Notes: generated by a model from the letters alone, not told the origin. A stretch of 64,000 nucleotides of DNA from Bacteroidaceae bacterium (GCA_017481875.1 JAFUOP010000027.1:1-64000); one strand, 5' to 3'; shown: positions 1-9,674, counted from the first letter of the stretch. Numbers and translations are program-made.

Positions 1-73
1 ATCTTGAAGTTTTCAATGAAACCTGATGGCAATATCAAACGAGCTAATTCCAATAGTATTTTTTCGTCCTGCA
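1..73 (-). CDS. Transposase-like protein, N-terminus only (runs off window)
   Basis: The minus strand reads ATG at 71-73 and stays open to the window edge for 24 residues. The peptide (MQDEKILLELARLILPSGF...) resembles, from memory, the first residues of ISAon1-type transposase N-terminal proteins of Bacteroidetes, which start with a short acidic/leucine-rich helix followed by LLP-SG. A promoter fits in front of it (95-126). The family call rests on a short stretch and is tentative; it could be another small Bacteroidales protein. Confidence 0.4.
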
Positions 74-94
74 TAGTACTTTATTTTAACTATG

Positions 95-126
95 CGAAGA
101 TAATATTTTTATATCATCCCCCCAAC
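95..126 (-). promoter_or_regulatory. Promoter of the transposase-like gene
   Basis: Read on the minus strand, TATCTTCG (95-102) matches the Bacteroidetes -7 box TAnnTTTG with one mismatch, and GTTG lies 20 nt upstream where TTTG is expected. The start codon follows after about 15 nt of leader. The C-run and AACTTTTGCAGG around 118-135 could be the terminal repeat of an insertion sequence, but the other end is outside the window. Confidence 0.4.
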
Positions 127-219
127 TTTTGCAGGTGAGCCTAAATAATGACCTGAAATTTTGAAAATGGCTGAATTTTCATTTTATTTGTACTCGCAGT
201 TTGTACAACGAATCTTTAG

Positions 220-777
220 ATGAAAAAATTATATGCAAAAATAGTTGCCGCATTGGCAATATTTATGTTTGGGGTGCTCTTGTTCGATGTAATCGATGAT
301 TCCGATAGCCACCACAGCCTGGCAAGAGACCCAATGTCGATAGAAAAGATACTTGATGTGCAACTGCCGCAATACACCGTGGTGGAATCATCTGACAACC
401 TGGAGCGCGAAACGTCGCGTTTCGACTGCTTTTCGCATTCATACATTTTTCGCGAGCCATTCGCTCCCTCAATGATTGAAAAACTCGACGATTTGTGCAA
501 AAGCAAGCCACAGCAGTGGTCTAAAGGCCGCGGTGCTGTGTCGTACAGCTATCAGCGTGGCGATTGGGATTCCCATTATATAGAATGTAGCATAAGTGAA
601 ACCGGTGCTCACTTGGATTATTATGTAGATGAACTTGGCGATGGCCTTGCAGCCTTTATAGAGTGGGTGTTTATAATTATCGTGTGGCTAGCGACAGTGC
701 TCGTTTTGGGCATTGCAATGTTTGCTGTTTCTGTTGTGAAAAAAGCAGTAAACAAAAAGAGTATAAAAGGTAGATAA
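220..777 (+). CDS. Hypothetical membrane protein
   Basis: A 185-aa protein with a hydrophobic N-terminal helix (about residues 8-25, signal anchor), a soluble acidic middle of about 115 residues that contains several cysteines (for example near residues 70 and 92) and a strongly hydrophobic helix near residues 146-172, ending in a Lys/Arg-rich tail. This suggests an inner-membrane protein whose central domain faces the periplasm, with the basic tail in the cytoplasm. I do not recognise the family. It stands alone between the transposase fragment and the HD gene, with no obvious promoter or terminator. Confidence 0.6.
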   Translation: MKKLYAKIVAALAIFMFGVLLFDVIDDSDSHHSLARDPMSIEKILDVQLPQYTVVESSDNLERETSRFDCFSHSYIFREPFAPSMIEKLDDLCKSKPQQWSKGRGAVSYSYQRGDWDSHYIECSISETGAHLDYYVDELGDGLAAFIEWVFIIIVWLATVLVLGIAMFAVSVVKKAVNKKSIKGR

Positions 778-938
778 TGTTGTGAAAATCAGGCGCATTA
801 GTAATTGTTCTCAAAAACCAATAGATTTTCGGGCGTAGAATAAACCAATGATTTAAATGAGTTGCGCGAAGCTATAAATTGAATATAGATTGGAACTTGT
901 ATAAGTCATTGTATCTTTTAAGAATGGCACAGCCGGGT

Positions 939-1583
939 TCACCTGCCATGCCATTCTTCGTTGAAAATTCTATCAAACAGCGCACGCAACGCTGTCTTGT
1001 CCTCTATCAAATCCTGGAATTTACCGAGCCTCTCGGCATTGGGCGATTCGGGTATCCACAAGCGTAGGTAGCCGCCCCGTGCATATTTCTCCTGCAAATG
1101 CTCGCAAGCACGGGCAAAATGCTCCTCACGGCCCATTGCGGGGTAGTGGGCTATTCCATATTGAATGGTGCGGCGCATAATAGTTTCGCTATCTATCACC
1201 CGGTCAGCTTCGGCAACAATTTTCCCATATATAGTGCGCGGCACCTGTTTGTTCGATGCTCTGTGGTCCTCCGTGGCATCGGCAATGGTCTCAATCTCAT
1301 CGGCTGTGAAAAAACAGCGCAACGTTTTGCACCCCCTCACAAAGGTGGCCGATGCCGTGTGGTGCAGCTCACGCCCCTCCTGCAGCCCCATGTCGTGGAA
1401 CGCCGCAATGGCATATACCATATTTATATCCACAGGGTAGTGCCTTGCAAGCAGCAGGCTTTGCTCAATAACCGTGAGCGCGTGGTCTCTGCGGTGTGCC
1501 TTGTCGAAGGTATCGTACAGCGGCAATATCTCCCTTTCAACGAATTCCCGCAACGCGGGGTTTATCTTTTCAATTGCTTTCAT
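939..1583 (-). CDS. HD-domain phosphohydrolase family protein
   Basis: A 214-aa soluble protein with the metal-binding pattern of HD hydrolases: His34 in RRDHAL, the His63-Asp64 doublet in AFHDMG, His107 in EDHR and Asp127 in EADRV. Such small HD proteins hydrolyse phosphoester bonds of nucleotides or related metabolites; the substrate cannot be told from sequence. There is no membrane segment and no second domain, so it is not a (p)ppGpp synthetase-hydrolase. It is a single-gene unit, with a -7 box (TACCTTTG) about 40 nt upstream of the ATG. Confidence 0.8.
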   Translation of the reverse strand: MKAIEKINPALREFVEREILPLYDTFDKAHRRDHALTVIEQSLLLARHYPVDINMVYAIAAFHDMGLQEGRELHHTASATFVRGCKTLRCFFTADEIETIADATEDHRASNKQVPRTIYGKIVAEADRVIDSETIMRRTIQYGIAHYPAMGREEHFARACEHLQEKYARGGYLRLWIPESPNAERLGKFQDLIEDKTALRALFDRIFNEEWHGR

Positions 1584-1622
1584 ATGCTAAGCTGCAATGC
1601 TAGATACAATGTTTGTCATTGG

Positions 1623-1630
1623 CAAAGGTA
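1623..1630 (-). promoter_or_regulatory. -7 box of HD-gene promoter
   Basis: Minus strand TACCTTTG is a perfect TAnnTTTG. No good TTTG is seen 19-21 nt upstream, so the -33 part is weak. The predicted start of transcription leaves a leader of about 33 nt. Confidence 0.45.
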
Positions 1631-1768
1631 CAATAAAATATGTGTATTGTAATTGCTTGTTGAAGAATAGTGATGTGGTAGAGTGCTTGATGAAATAAGA
1701 AGGGAGAAAGAAAATGAATAGCAAAAAAATATCTTGATAATTTGTTTTATTACAAATCAATCATACAT

Positions 1769-1801
1769 AAAAGGCGAGCAATTTCGTTGCTCGCCTTTTA
1801 T
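1769..1801 (-). terminator. Rho-independent terminator of dnaK
   Basis: Stem AAAAGGCGAGCAA / TTGCTCGCCTTTT with a 5-nt loop; flanking A and T runs make it usable from both sides. It lies 26 nt after the dnaK stop codon. Confidence 0.85.
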
Positions 1802-1826
1802 GTGTTAAGTTATTTAGAAAGGGGTT

Positions 1827-3734
1827 TTATTTAACCTCCTCGAACTCTGCATCTTGAACATCGTCGTTGCCACCCTGTGCACCGCCTGAGTTCTGCTGGC
1901 CGCCCTGCGCGCCTTGTGCGCCCTGTGCACCGCTCTGTGCATACATTTCGGCGCTTGCTGCCTGCCAAGCGTTGTTGAGCTCGGCTGTTGCTGCGTCGAT
2001 GGCTGCAAGGTCTTGTGCCTTGTGTGCCTCCTCGAGCTTCTGAACGGCTGCCTCAATGGGGGCTTTCTTGTCGGCGGGAATCTTGTCGCCAAGCTCACTC
2101 AACTGGTTCTTTGTTTGGAATACCATAGAATCGGCCTGGTTCAGCTTGTCAATCTTCTCGCGCTCCTTCTTGTCGGCATCGGCATTTGCCTCGGCCTCCT
2201 GTTTCATACGCTCAATCTCCTCTTTGCTCAATCCCGATGATGCTTCGATGCGGATTGCCTGCTCCTTGCCGGTTGCTTTGTCCTTGGCTGATACCTTGAG
2301 GATACCGTTAGCGTCGATGTCGAATGTTACCTCAATCTGGGGTACACCACGGCGTGCGGGGGCAATGCCTGTGAGGTTGAACTGGCCGATAGACTTGTTC
2401 TGGTTGGCCATAGGACGCTCGCCCTGCAATACGTGTATTGTAACCTCGGTCTGGTTGTCGGCTGCAGTAGAGAATGTTTCGCTCTTCTTGCAGGGGATTG
2501 TGGTGTTGGCATCGATGAGCTTTGTCATTACGCCACCGAGTGTTTCGATACCCATTGAAAGGGGTGTAACGTCGAGCAATACGATGTCGCCCACGCCACC
2601 CTCTTTGTTGAGGATTGCACCCTGAATAGCGGCACCTACTGCAACTACCTCGTCGGGGTTTACACCCTTTGAAGGTGCTTTGCCAAAGAAGTCTTCTACC
2701 ACCTTCTGCACTGCGGGGATACGTGTAGAACCACCTACGAGAATTACCTCGTCAATGTCGGCGTTGCTGAGGCCGGCGTCGTTCATGGCACGTTTGCAAG
2801 GCTCCAAGCAAGCCTGAATGAGGTTGTGTGCAAGTGATTCGAATTTAGCACGTGTAAGTGTCTTAACCAGGTGCTTGGGTACACCGCCTACAGGCATAAT
2901 GTAGGGGAGGTTAATCTCTGTAGATGTTGTCGATGAAAGTTCAATTTTGGCTTTCTCGGCAGCCTCCTTAAGGCGTTGCAATGCCATAGGGTCTGCTTTC
3001 AAGTCGGCACCCTCCTCGTTCTTGAACTCATCGGCAAGCCAGTCGATGATTACCTGGTCGAAGTCGTCGCCACCGAGGTGAGTGTCTCCGTTTGTAGAAA
3101 GTACCTCAAATACACCGCCACCAAACTCAAGAATTGAGATATCGAATGTACCACCACCAAGGTCGAACACAGCAATCTTCATATCTTTGTTTGCTTTATC
3201 TACACCGTATGCAAGTGCAGCTGCTGTGGGCTCGTTTACAATACGCTTAACATCGAGACCTGCAATCTGTCCGGCCTCTTTTGTTGCCTGGCGTTGTGAG
3301 TCGGAGAAGTATGCGGGCACGGTGATAACTGCTTCTGTAACCTCCTGGCCCAAATAGTCCTCGGCTGTTTTTTTCATCTTCTGCAGAATCATTGCCGAAA
3401 TCTCCTGGGGAGTGTAGAGGCGGCCGTCGATATCTACGCGGGGCATATTGTTCTCCTCAACTACTTTATAAGGTACGCGTGTAATCTCCTTGCTCACCTG
3501 CTGCCAATTCTCTCCCATAAAACGTTTGATAGAGAAAATTGTACGCTGGGGGTTGGTGATAGCCTGACGTTTTGCAGGGTCGCCCACCTTGCGCTCGCCA
3601 CCATCTACAAATGCTACAATAGAAGGAGTGGTGCGCTTGCCTTCGCTGTTTGTGATAACCACGGGCTCGTTGCCCTCAAAAACCGATACACAAGAGTTAG
3701 TTGTACCTAAGTCAATACCAATAATTTTTCCCAT
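1827..3734 (-). CDS. dnaK: Chaperone DnaK (Hsp70)
   Basis: A 635-aa Hsp70. The N-terminal ATPase domain starts with [16 protein letters not shown] and holds the phosphate loops ([16 protein letters not shown]); the substrate-binding domain (about residues 385-505) has the usual beta-sandwich, followed by an alpha-helical lid and a Gly/Gln-rich linker ending in the acidic tail DAEFEEVK. It folds and refolds client proteins in the cytoplasm with DnaJ and GrpE, neither of which is adjacent here. It is a single-gene unit with its own terminator. Upstream there is a strong sigma-54 type promoter (3805-3823) and no CIRCE element, so heat-shock control by HrcA is not indicated. Confidence 0.98.
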   Translation of the reverse strand: MGKIIGIDLGTTNSCVSVFEGNEPVVITNSEGKRTTPSIVAFVDGGERKVGDPAKRQAITNPQRTIFSIKRFMGENWQQVSKEITRVPYKVVEENNMPRVDIDGRLYTPQEISAMILQKMKKTAEDYLGQEVTEAVITVPAYFSDSQRQATKEAGQIAGLDVKRIVNEPTAAALAYGVDKANKDMKIAVFDLGGGTFDISILEFGGGVFEVLSTNGDTHLGGDDFDQVIIDWLADEFKNEEGADLKADPMALQRLKEAAEKAKIELSSTTSTEINLPYIMPVGGVPKHLVKTLTRAKFESLAHNLIQACLEPCKRAMNDAGLSNADIDEVILVGGSTRIPAVQKVVEDFFGKAPSKGVNPDEVVAVGAAIQGAILNKEGGVGDIVLLDVTPLSMGIETLGGVMTKLIDANTTIPCKKSETFSTAADNQTEVTIHVLQGERPMANQNKSIGQFNLTGIAPARRGVPQIEVTFDIDANGILKVSAKDKATGKEQAIRIEASSGLSKEEIERMKQEAEANADADKKEREKIDKLNQADSMVFQTKNQLSELGDKIPADKKAPIEAAVQKLEEAHKAQDLAAIDAATAELNNAWQAASAEMYAQSGAQGAQGAQGGQQNSGGAQGGNDDVQDAEFEEVK

Positions 3735-3804
3735 AATTTTATTCTTTTTTTTATTTATTATTCAACTTGTTTATTTGCGCTTTTGTTCGCGCTCAACGAT
3801 TAAA

Positions 3805-3823
3805 GTGCAAACAGTGTGCCAAA
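3805..3823 (-). promoter_or_regulatory. Sigma-54 (RpoN) promoter of dnaK
   Basis: On the minus strand TGGCAC-N5-TTGCA matches the -24/-12 consensus TGGCAC-N5-TTGC[AT] at every conserved position. Predicted transcription start is near 3795, giving a leader of about 60 nt. No usable TTTG-N20-TAnnTTTG pair was seen on this strand between the start codon and this site. Confidence 0.7.
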
Positions 3824-3843
3824 CTGTTTTTTCTGTCTGTTTC

Positions 3844-3869
3844 TTGCCAATAGTGAACTTTTTTGGCAA
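3844..3869. promoter_or_regulatory. Inverted repeat upstream of dnaK sigma-54 promoter
   Basis: TTGCCAA (3844-3850) and TTGGCAA (3863-3869) form a perfect 7-bp dyad with 12 nt between, centred about 60 bp upstream of the predicted start. Further out, TGACA occurs at 3877-3881 and 3887-3891 (10 bp apart) and TGTCA at 3908-3912. These are candidate sites for the AAA+ activator that sigma-54 promoters need. Together with the two promoters these signals account for the 359-bp gene-free stretch 3735-4093. Confidence 0.4.
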
Positions 3870-4003
3870 TTTTTAGTGACAAAATATGACATTGTGGCAG
3901 TTTTTTGTGTCAGTCTTTTGCTCTTTCTTATCTGTTTTATTTGCGCTAAATGCCATTGTATGCATTGCGTGTCATAGGTGTTTGTATTATTTATAATGTA
4001 TGA

Positions 4004-4035
4004 TTTGCATTTTGCCTGCTTTTGTGTTATATTTG
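4004..4035 (+). promoter_or_regulatory. Vegetative promoter of the dehydrogenase-recA unit
   Basis: TTTG (4004-4007), 20 nt, TATATTTG (4028-4035): a perfect Bacteroidetes housekeeping promoter, with a leader of about 52 nt to the ATG at 4094. Confidence 0.75.
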
Positions 4036-4093
4036 CCATAATTTTTGAGTAAAAAACAATAAACTTATTATAAACCTTTAGCGAATTATTAAA

Positions 4094-5287
4094 ATGGGAA
4101 GAGTTTTAATTATCGGCGCCGGTGGCGTGGGTACAGTTGCAGCCTTTAAGGTGGCACAGAACAGCGATGTTTTTACAGATATTATGATAGCCAGCCGCAC
4201 TCGTTCAAAGTGTGATGCTATTGTAAAGGCAATAGGTAACCCCAATATAAAAACCGCTGCGGTTGATGCCGACAGCGTTGAGGCTCTGGTTGAGCTGTTC
4301 AACAGCTTTAAACCCGAAATTGTTATAAACGTAGCACTTCCTTATCAGGACCTCACCATTATGGAGGCTTGTTTGCAGTGTGGTGTTAACTACCTCGATA
4401 CTGCCAACTACGAGCCCAAAGACGAGGCTCACTTCGAGTATAGCTGGCAGTGGGCATTCCACGAGCGTTTCAAGGAGGCCGGCCTCACAGCGATTCTTGG
4501 TTGTGGCTTCGACCCGGGCGTGAGTGGTGTATATACTGCGTATGCGGCAAAGCACCATTTTGACGAAATTCACTACCTTGACATCGTAGATTGCAATGCG
4601 GGCGACCACCACAAAGCGTTTGCAACAAACTTTAACCCCGAAATCAATATCCGCGAGATAACCCAGAATGGCCGTTACTACCAGGACGGTAAGTGGGTTG
4701 AAACAGGTGCGTTGGAGATTCACCAGCCTATCACATACCCCAATATCGGCCCTCGCGAGTCGTACCTGCTCTTCCATGAGGAACTTGAGTCGCTCACAAA
4801 GAACTTCCCCACAATCAAGCGTGCCCGTTTTTGGATGACATTCGGCCAGGAATATCTCACTCACTTGCGTGTAATTCAGAACATTGGTATGGCACGTATC
4901 GATGAAATTGACTACAACGGAATGAAGATTGTACCTTTGCAGTTCCTTAAAGCGGTTCTTCCCAACCCTCAGGACCTTGGTGAGAACTACGAGGGTGAAA
5001 CCTCTATCGGTTGCCGCATTCGTGGTATAAAAGATGGCAAAGAGCGCACATACTATGTATATAACAACTGCAGCCACCAGGCAGCATACAAGGAGACAGG
5101 TATGCAGGGCGTGAGCTACACCACAGGTGTTCCTGCAATGATTGGTGCCATGATGTTCCTCAAAGGCCTGTGGCGTAAGCCGGGTGTGTGGAATGTGGAG
5201 CAGTTCGACCCCGATCCATTTATGGAGCAGTTGAATATTCAGGGCCTGCCTTGGCACGAAGAATTTGACAAAGACCTTGAACTTTAA
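4094..5287 (+). CDS. Saccharopine dehydrogenase family protein, probably carboxynorspermidine/carboxyspermidine dehydrogenase
   Basis: A 397-aa enzyme with the Rossmann motif GAGGVG at residues 8-13 and the motifs of the saccharopine dehydrogenase family (CGFDPGVSG, NCSHQ). Length and sequence fit carboxynorspermidine dehydrogenase, which reductively condenses aspartate semialdehyde with a diamine to make a carboxylated triamine; a decarboxylase (NspC) then gives norspermidine or spermidine. This is the usual polyamine route in Bacteroidetes. The partner decarboxylase is not next to it. It is first in a plus-strand series with recA and the C1 peptidase, without a visible terminator between it and recA (62 nt). 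Confidence 0.85.
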   Translation: MGRVLIIGAGGVGTVAAFKVAQNSDVFTDIMIASRTRSKCDAIVKAIGNPNIKTAAVDADSVEALVELFNSFKPEIVINVALPYQDLTIMEACLQCGVNYLDTANYEPKDEAHFEYSWQWAFHERFKEAGLTAILGCGFDPGVSGVYTAYAAKHHFDEIHYLDIVDCNAGDHHKAFATNFNPEINIREITQNGRYYQDGKWVETGALEIHQPITYPNIGPRESYLLFHEELESLTKNFPTIKRARFWMTFGQEYLTHLRVIQNIGMARIDEIDYNGMKIVPLQFLKAVLPNPQDLGENYEGETSIGCRIRGIKDGKERTYYVYNNCSHQAAYKETGMQGVSYTTGVPAMIGAMMFLKGLWRKPGVWNVEQFDPDPFMEQLNIQGLPWHEEFDKDLEL

Positions 5288-5349
5288 AAGTTTTAAGGAA
5301 AATAATTTTTAGAAATCTGAATAGCCCCTAATAAAAGAATAATATTAAA

Positions 5350-6387
5350 ATGGCAAAAAAAGAGGAATTGGAAGGCATTGCAGGCAATGAAAAGCTACGC
5401 GCTTTGCAGGCTGCAATGGATAAAATAGAGAAGAATTTCGGTAAAGGCTCAATTATGAAATTGGGCGACGACAATTACGAAGATATCGATGTTATTCCCA
5501 CCGGCTCGGTTGGCCTTAATGCCGCACTTGGTGTGGGCGGTTTCCCCCGTGGCCGTATAATTGAAATCTACGGTCCTGAGTCTTCGGGTAAAACAACTCT
5601 TGCAATACACGCGATAGCCGAGGCGCAGAAGATGGGCGGTATTGCGGCTATCATTGATGCAGAGCACGCTTTCGACCGTTTCTATGCGCAAAAGTTGGGC
5701 GTGGATATAGATAATTTGCTCATCTCGCAGCCCGACTGTGGCGAGCAGGCTCTTGAGATTGCTGAGCAACTGATACGTTCATCGGCTATAGATATTATAG
5801 TCATAGACTCTGTTGCAGCTCTCACACCCAAAGCCGAAATTGAGGGTGAAATGGGTGATAACAAGGTGGGTTTGCAGGCTCGTCTTATGTCGCAGGCACT
5901 TCGCAAGCTCACTTCTGCCATAAGCAAGACAAAGACCACCTGTATTTTCATAAACCAATTGCGTGAGAAAATCGGTATTATGTTCGGTAACCCCGAAACA
6001 ACCACCGGTGGTAACGCTCTTAAATTCTACTCATCGGTGCGCCTTGATATACGCCGCGTGAGCCAGATTAAAGACGGTGAGGACGCTATTGGTAACCAAG
6101 TGCGCGTGAAGGTTGTCAAGAACAAGGTTGCTCCCCCTTTCCGCAAAGCAGAATTTGATATTATGTTTGGTGAGGGTATCTCACGCATTGGCGAAATTGT
6201 CGATTTGGGAGTGCAGTATGGTGTAATTAAAAAGAGCGGCTCTTTCTTCAGTTACGGCGACACCAAGCTGGCACAGGGTCGCGACCGCACCAAGGCATTG
6301 CTTGCCGACAACCCTGAACTTGCCGAGGAGCTTGAGAATAAGATTTCCGATGCCATGAAAAACAGTACTAATAATATAGAAGAATAA
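5350..6387 (+). CDS. recA: Recombinase RecA
   Basis: 345 aa, the usual length. Walker [10 protein letters not shown] at residues 75-83, Walker B ending at Asp153 ([10 protein letters not shown]), and the DNA-binding loop regions ([23 protein letters not shown]) are all present. It polymerises on single-stranded DNA, drives strand exchange and promotes LexA-type cleavage. It follows the dehydrogenase by 62 nt and is followed by the peptidase gene after 6 nt, so the peptidase is almost surely cotranscribed. No SOS box was recognised in front of it. Confidence 0.98.
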   Translation: MAKKEELEGIAGNEKLRALQAAMDKIEKNFGKGSIMKLGDDNYEDIDVIPTGSVGLNAALGVGGFPRGRIIEIYGPESSGKTTLAIHAIAEAQKMGGIAAIIDAEHAFDRFYAQKLGVDIDNLLISQPDCGEQALEIAEQLIRSSAIDIIVIDSVAALTPKAEIEGEMGDNKVGLQARLMSQALRKLTSAISKTKTTCIFINQLREKIGIMFGNPETTTGGNALKFYSSVRLDIRRVSQIKDGEDAIGNQVRVKVVKNKVAPPFRKAEFDIMFGEGISRIGEIVDLGVQYGVIKKSGSFFSYGDTKLAQGRDRTKALLADNPELAEELENKISDAMKNSTNNIEE

Positions 6388-6393
6388 CACACA

Positions 6394-7593
6394 ATGAAAA
6401 AAACATTATTAATGATTGCTTTGGCCTTTGCCGGTGTGAATGCGTTTGCACAAGAGGCTGAGCAGAAAAATGAGCCCGAGTTTACCATTGTAAAGGAGAA
6501 CCCCATTACAAGTATCAAAAACCAAAACCGTGCAGGTACCTGCTGGTGCTACTCTTCACTCGCTTTTATTGAGTCGGAATTGCTCCGTATGGGCAAGGGT
6601 GAGTACGATTTCTCTGAAATGTACATAGTTCATAACACCTACCTCGACCGTGCCGACAAAGCTGTGCGCACACACGGCGATGCCTCTTTCTCGCAAGGCG
6701 GTTCTTTCTACGATGTTATCTATGGAATGAAAACTTTTGGTCTTGTTCCCGAGGCAGAAATGCGTCCCGGTGCTATGTATGGCGATACATTGAGCAATCA
6801 CAACGAGCTTTCGGCTGTTGCCGACGCTGTTGTTGCTGCCATAGCAAAGGGTAAGCATCGCGACCTCCAGGTAGGTGCCGACAATGTTCCCTTGTGGAAA
6901 AAGTGCATTGAGGAGATTCACGATATCTATCTTGGTGAGCGTCCCGAAACATTTACATACAACGGCAAGGAATATACTCCTAAATCGTTCTATGAGTCTC
7001 TTGGTCTCAATGCCGACGATTATATCTCATTGACTTCTTATACACATCACCCCTTCTACGAGCCTTTCGTTCTCGAGATTCAGGACAACTGGCGTTGGGC
7101 AACATCGTACAACCTTCCCATCGACGAGTTTATGCAGGTGTTCGACCACGCAATTATGGAGGGCTACACCATTGCATGGGGTAGCGACGTGAGCGAGAGT
7201 GGTTTCTCACGCGACGGTAAGGCTACAATGCCCGATGCTGCCAAGAGTGCAAGCTTCGAGGGCTCTGATATGGCAAAATGGCTTAAATTGAGCGATGCCG
7301 ACAAGAAGAACACTCCCAAGCCTTCTACCGAGAAATGGTGCACACAGGAGGAGCGTCAGGTCGCTTACGATAATTGGGAGACAACCGATGACCACGGTAT
7401 GCAAATCTACGGTATTGCAAAGGACAAAGATGGAGTGGAGTATTATATGGTTAAGAACTCTTGGGGCGATGCCGGCAAGTACAAAGGTATATGGTATGCT
7501 TCAAAGGCGTTTGCACGTTACAAAACAATGAACATTGTTGTTCACAAGAATGCAATTCCCAAGGATATTCGCAAGAAACTCGGTATTAAGTAA
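6394..7593 (+). CDS. Secreted C1B-family cysteine aminopeptidase (bleomycin hydrolase type)
   Basis: 399 aa. Residues 1-19 are a signal peptide ending AFA before Gln20, so unlike cytoplasmic PepC this form is exported. The papain-type catalytic set is visible: Gln44 and Cys50 in NQNRAGTCWC, the His in DDHGMQIYG and the Asn in KNSWGD. It probably removes N-terminal residues from peptides in the periplasm. It begins 6 nt after the recA stop, which makes an operon with recA likely although no functional link is known. Two strong palindromic terminators follow. Confidence 0.9.
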   Translation: MKKTLLMIALAFAGVNAFAQEAEQKNEPEFTIVKENPITSIKNQNRAGTCWCYSSLAFIESELLRMGKGEYDFSEMYIVHNTYLDRADKAVRTHGDASFSQGGSFYDVIYGMKTFGLVPEAEMRPGAMYGDTLSNHNELSAVADAVVAAIAKGKHRDLQVGADNVPLWKKCIEEIHDIYLGERPETFTYNGKEYTPKSFYESLGLNADDYISLTSYTHHPFYEPFVLEIQDNWRWATSYNLPIDEFMQVFDHAIMEGYTIAWGSDVSESGFSRDGKATMPDAAKSASFEGSDMAKWLKLSDADKKNTPKPSTEKWCTQEERQVAYDNWETTDDHGMQIYGIAKDKDGVEYYMVKNSWGDAGKYKGIWYASKAFARYKTMNIVVHKNAIPKDIRKKLGIK

Positions 7594-7605
7594 TATACTT
7601 TGCAT

Positions 7606-7647
7606 ATAAACATATAAAGCGGCCCGCGGGCCGCTTTATATGTTTAT
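7606..7647. terminator. Palindromic terminator after the C1 peptidase
   Basis: A perfect 42-bp palindrome (21-bp arms, centre GGCCCG|CGGGCC) begins 12 nt after the stop codon. The arm ends are A/T rich, so it can serve both directions. Confidence 0.8.
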
Positions 7648-7695
7648 GGTGGTGCGGCAATCTCTTCTGTAGGTAAAAAGCATAGCATTGTGCAT

Positions 7696-7739
7696 AAAAA
7701 GATTGATTCTGCAAAAATTTTTGCAGAATCAATCTTTTT
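7696..7739. terminator. Second palindromic terminator
   Basis: A perfect 44-bp palindrome (22-bp arms around GCAAAAA|TTTTTGC) ending in a T run. It may stop leftover transcription before recJ. A weak -7 box (TATCTTTA, 7756-7763) follows it and could start recJ transcription. Confidence 0.75.
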
Positions 7740-7943
7740 TCTATTACATTTTCCGTATCTTTACAAATTGAAAGAATTATCTTGCGCGGAATAGGGTGTT
7801 TCCCTTCCTGCGCTGCCGGTTGCTTATGTGCAGGCTGCTCTTTTCTGCCTGCAAAGTGTTGTTGAAAGTGAACGAGATAACAGCCATAGGTGTTTATATA
7901 AGATGGTTCTTGCCGAGCAATGCAAAAATAAAAATAACATATA

Positions 7944-9668
7944 ATGGGCCAAAAATGGAAATATCAACCTCCGACATACGAACAGATTGCAGCAGCTAGA
8001 GCACTATCTGCGGAGTTGGACATAAGTCCCATACTTTGCAGCTTGCTCATGAAGCGCGGTATATCTACCGTAGCCGAGGCAAAGAACTTTTTCCGCCCAC
8101 GCTTGTCGAGCTTGCACGACCCTTTCCTTATGAATGATATGGATATAGCAGTGCAGCGTCTCAACAGGGCTTTGGGCCGCAAAGAGCGCATTTTGGTATA
8201 TGGCGACTACGACGTCGATGGTACCACCGCGGTTGCGCTTGTATATAAGTTCTTGCAGCAGTTCTCGTCGAATATAGATTACTATATCCCCGACCGTAAT
8301 GAGGACGGTTACGGCATCTCACGCAGGGGTGTCGATTACGCTTATTCAACCGACGTTAAACTCGTCATTGTGCTCGATTGCGGTATCAAGGCAATTGAGG
8401 AGATAGCCTATGCCAAGTCTCTTGGTATAGACTTCATAGTGTGCGACCACCACGTACCCGATGAAGAACTGCCTTGTGCAGTTGCAATCCTAAACCCTAA
8501 ACGTTACGATTCTACATATCCCTATCCCCATTTGTCGGGCTGTGGTGTAGGTTTCAAGTTTATGCAGGCTTTTGCATCGGACAACGGCATTGCTCCCGAG
8601 CAGTTGTATCCTTTGCTCGATCTTGTGGCTGTGAGTATAGCGTCGGACTTGGTTCCTATAATGGGAGAAAACCGTATTCTTGCTTATCATGGTTTGAAAC
8701 AGTTGAATCATGCTCCAAGTACAGGGCTTAAAGCCATTATACAAGTGTGTGGCTTGCGCGATAGGGAGGTGAACATCAACGATATAATATTCAAGATTGG
8801 GCCACGTATAAATGCTTCGGGGCGCATACAACAAGGTAAAGTGGCTGTAGATTTGCTCATAGAGAATAATTTCCCGACAGCTCTTATGATGAGTGAGCAG
8901 ATAAACGAATTTAACGAGGCTCGTAAGGAACTGGACAAGAGTATGACCGAGGAGGCCAACAGTATCGTGGAGAATCTTGAGAGTTTTGACGAGCGTCGTG
9001 CAATAGTAATCTTCAACGAAGATTGGCATCGTGGTGTCATTGGAATAGTAGCATCGCGTCTCACCGAAGTGTATCACCGTCCCGCGGTGGTCATTACCTG
9101 TACGGGCGATATTGCTACAGGCTCGGCACGCTCGGTAACAGGCTTCGACGTGTATAAAGCTATAGAAAGCTGCCGCGACTTGCTCGAAAACTTTGGCGGG
9201 CACACCTATGCTGCAGGTTTCTCACTCAAAGTGAGTAACATAGACGCCTTTGCTGCCCGTTTCGAGGAGTTTGTAACAACAAATATTCTCCCCGAATATA
9301 CCGACCCTGTTATTGAAATTGATGCAGAGCTCGATTTTCATCAGATAACCCGTAAATTCTTCAACGATCTTAAAAAATTCAGTCCTCACGGCCCCGAAAA
9401 TACCAAGCCCATCTTCTGCACTCGCAATGTATGCGACTATGGTACAAGTAAGGTAGTGGGGCGCAAGCAAGAACACATTAAGTTGGAGCTGGTCGATAAT
9501 AAGTCGAATACCATAATAAATGGTATTGCATTCGGGCAGAGTCGTCAGGCAAAGTACATAAAGTCGAAGCAATCTTTTGATATCTGCTACACACTCGAAG
9601 ACAATACATACAAGCATGGCGAGGTGCAGTTGCAAATAGAGAGCATACACACCAAAGCTACCCGTTAA
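7944..9668 (+). CDS. recJ: Single-stranded-DNA-specific exonuclease RecJ
   Basis: 574 aa. DHH phosphoesterase motifs are clear: motif I with Asp88/Asp90/Asp92 (DYDVDGT), motif II around Asp145 (VLDCG), motif III Asp168-His169-His170 (CDHH); the DHHA1 domain carries GGHTYAAG, and an OB-fold region ends the protein. RecJ degrades single-stranded DNA 5' to 3' during RecF-pathway recombination and mismatch or base excision repair. The next gene, recQ, starts 6 nt later; RecQ helicase supplies the single strands RecJ digests, so this is a working pair. The ATG at 7944 gives the full family N-terminus. Confidence 0.96.
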   Translation: MGQKWKYQPPTYEQIAAARALSAELDISPILCSLLMKRGISTVAEAKNFFRPRLSSLHDPFLMNDMDIAVQRLNRALGRKERILVYGDYDVDGTTAVALVYKFLQQFSSNIDYYIPDRNEDGYGISRRGVDYAYSTDVKLVIVLDCGIKAIEEIAYAKSLGIDFIVCDHHVPDEELPCAVAILNPKRYDSTYPYPHLSGCGVGFKFMQAFASDNGIAPEQLYPLLDLVAVSIASDLVPIMGENRILAYHGLKQLNHAPSTGLKAIIQVCGLRDREVNINDIIFKIGPRINASGRIQQGKVAVDLLIENNFPTALMMSEQINEFNEARKELDKSMTEEANSIVENLESFDERRAIVIFNEDWHRGVIGIVASRLTEVYHRPAVVITCTGDIATGSARSVTGFDVYKAIESCRDLLENFGGHTYAAGFSLKVSNIDAFAARFEEFVTTNILPEYTDPVIEIDAELDFHQITRKFFNDLKKFSPHGPENTKPIFCTRNVCDYGTSKVVGRKQEHIKLELVDNKSNTIINGIAFGQSRQAKYIKSKQSFDICYTLEDNTYKHGEVQLQIESIHTKATR

Positions 9669-9674
9669 GAGGAT

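Noticed and set aside
3735..3900. CIRCE element for HrcA at dnaK
   Set aside because: No TTAGCACTC-N9-GAGTGCTAA or close variant found; GCAC in the region belongs to the sigma-54 promoter.
4205..5257. 350-aa open frame on the minus strand
   Set aside because: It lies wholly opposite the well-supported dehydrogenase gene, has a Cys/Leu/Val-rich composition typical of antisense reading, and shows no family motif or promoter.
7796..7999. 67-aa frame before recJ
   Set aside because: It overlaps the recJ start in another frame, is Cys/Leu-rich without pattern, and has no homologue I can recall.
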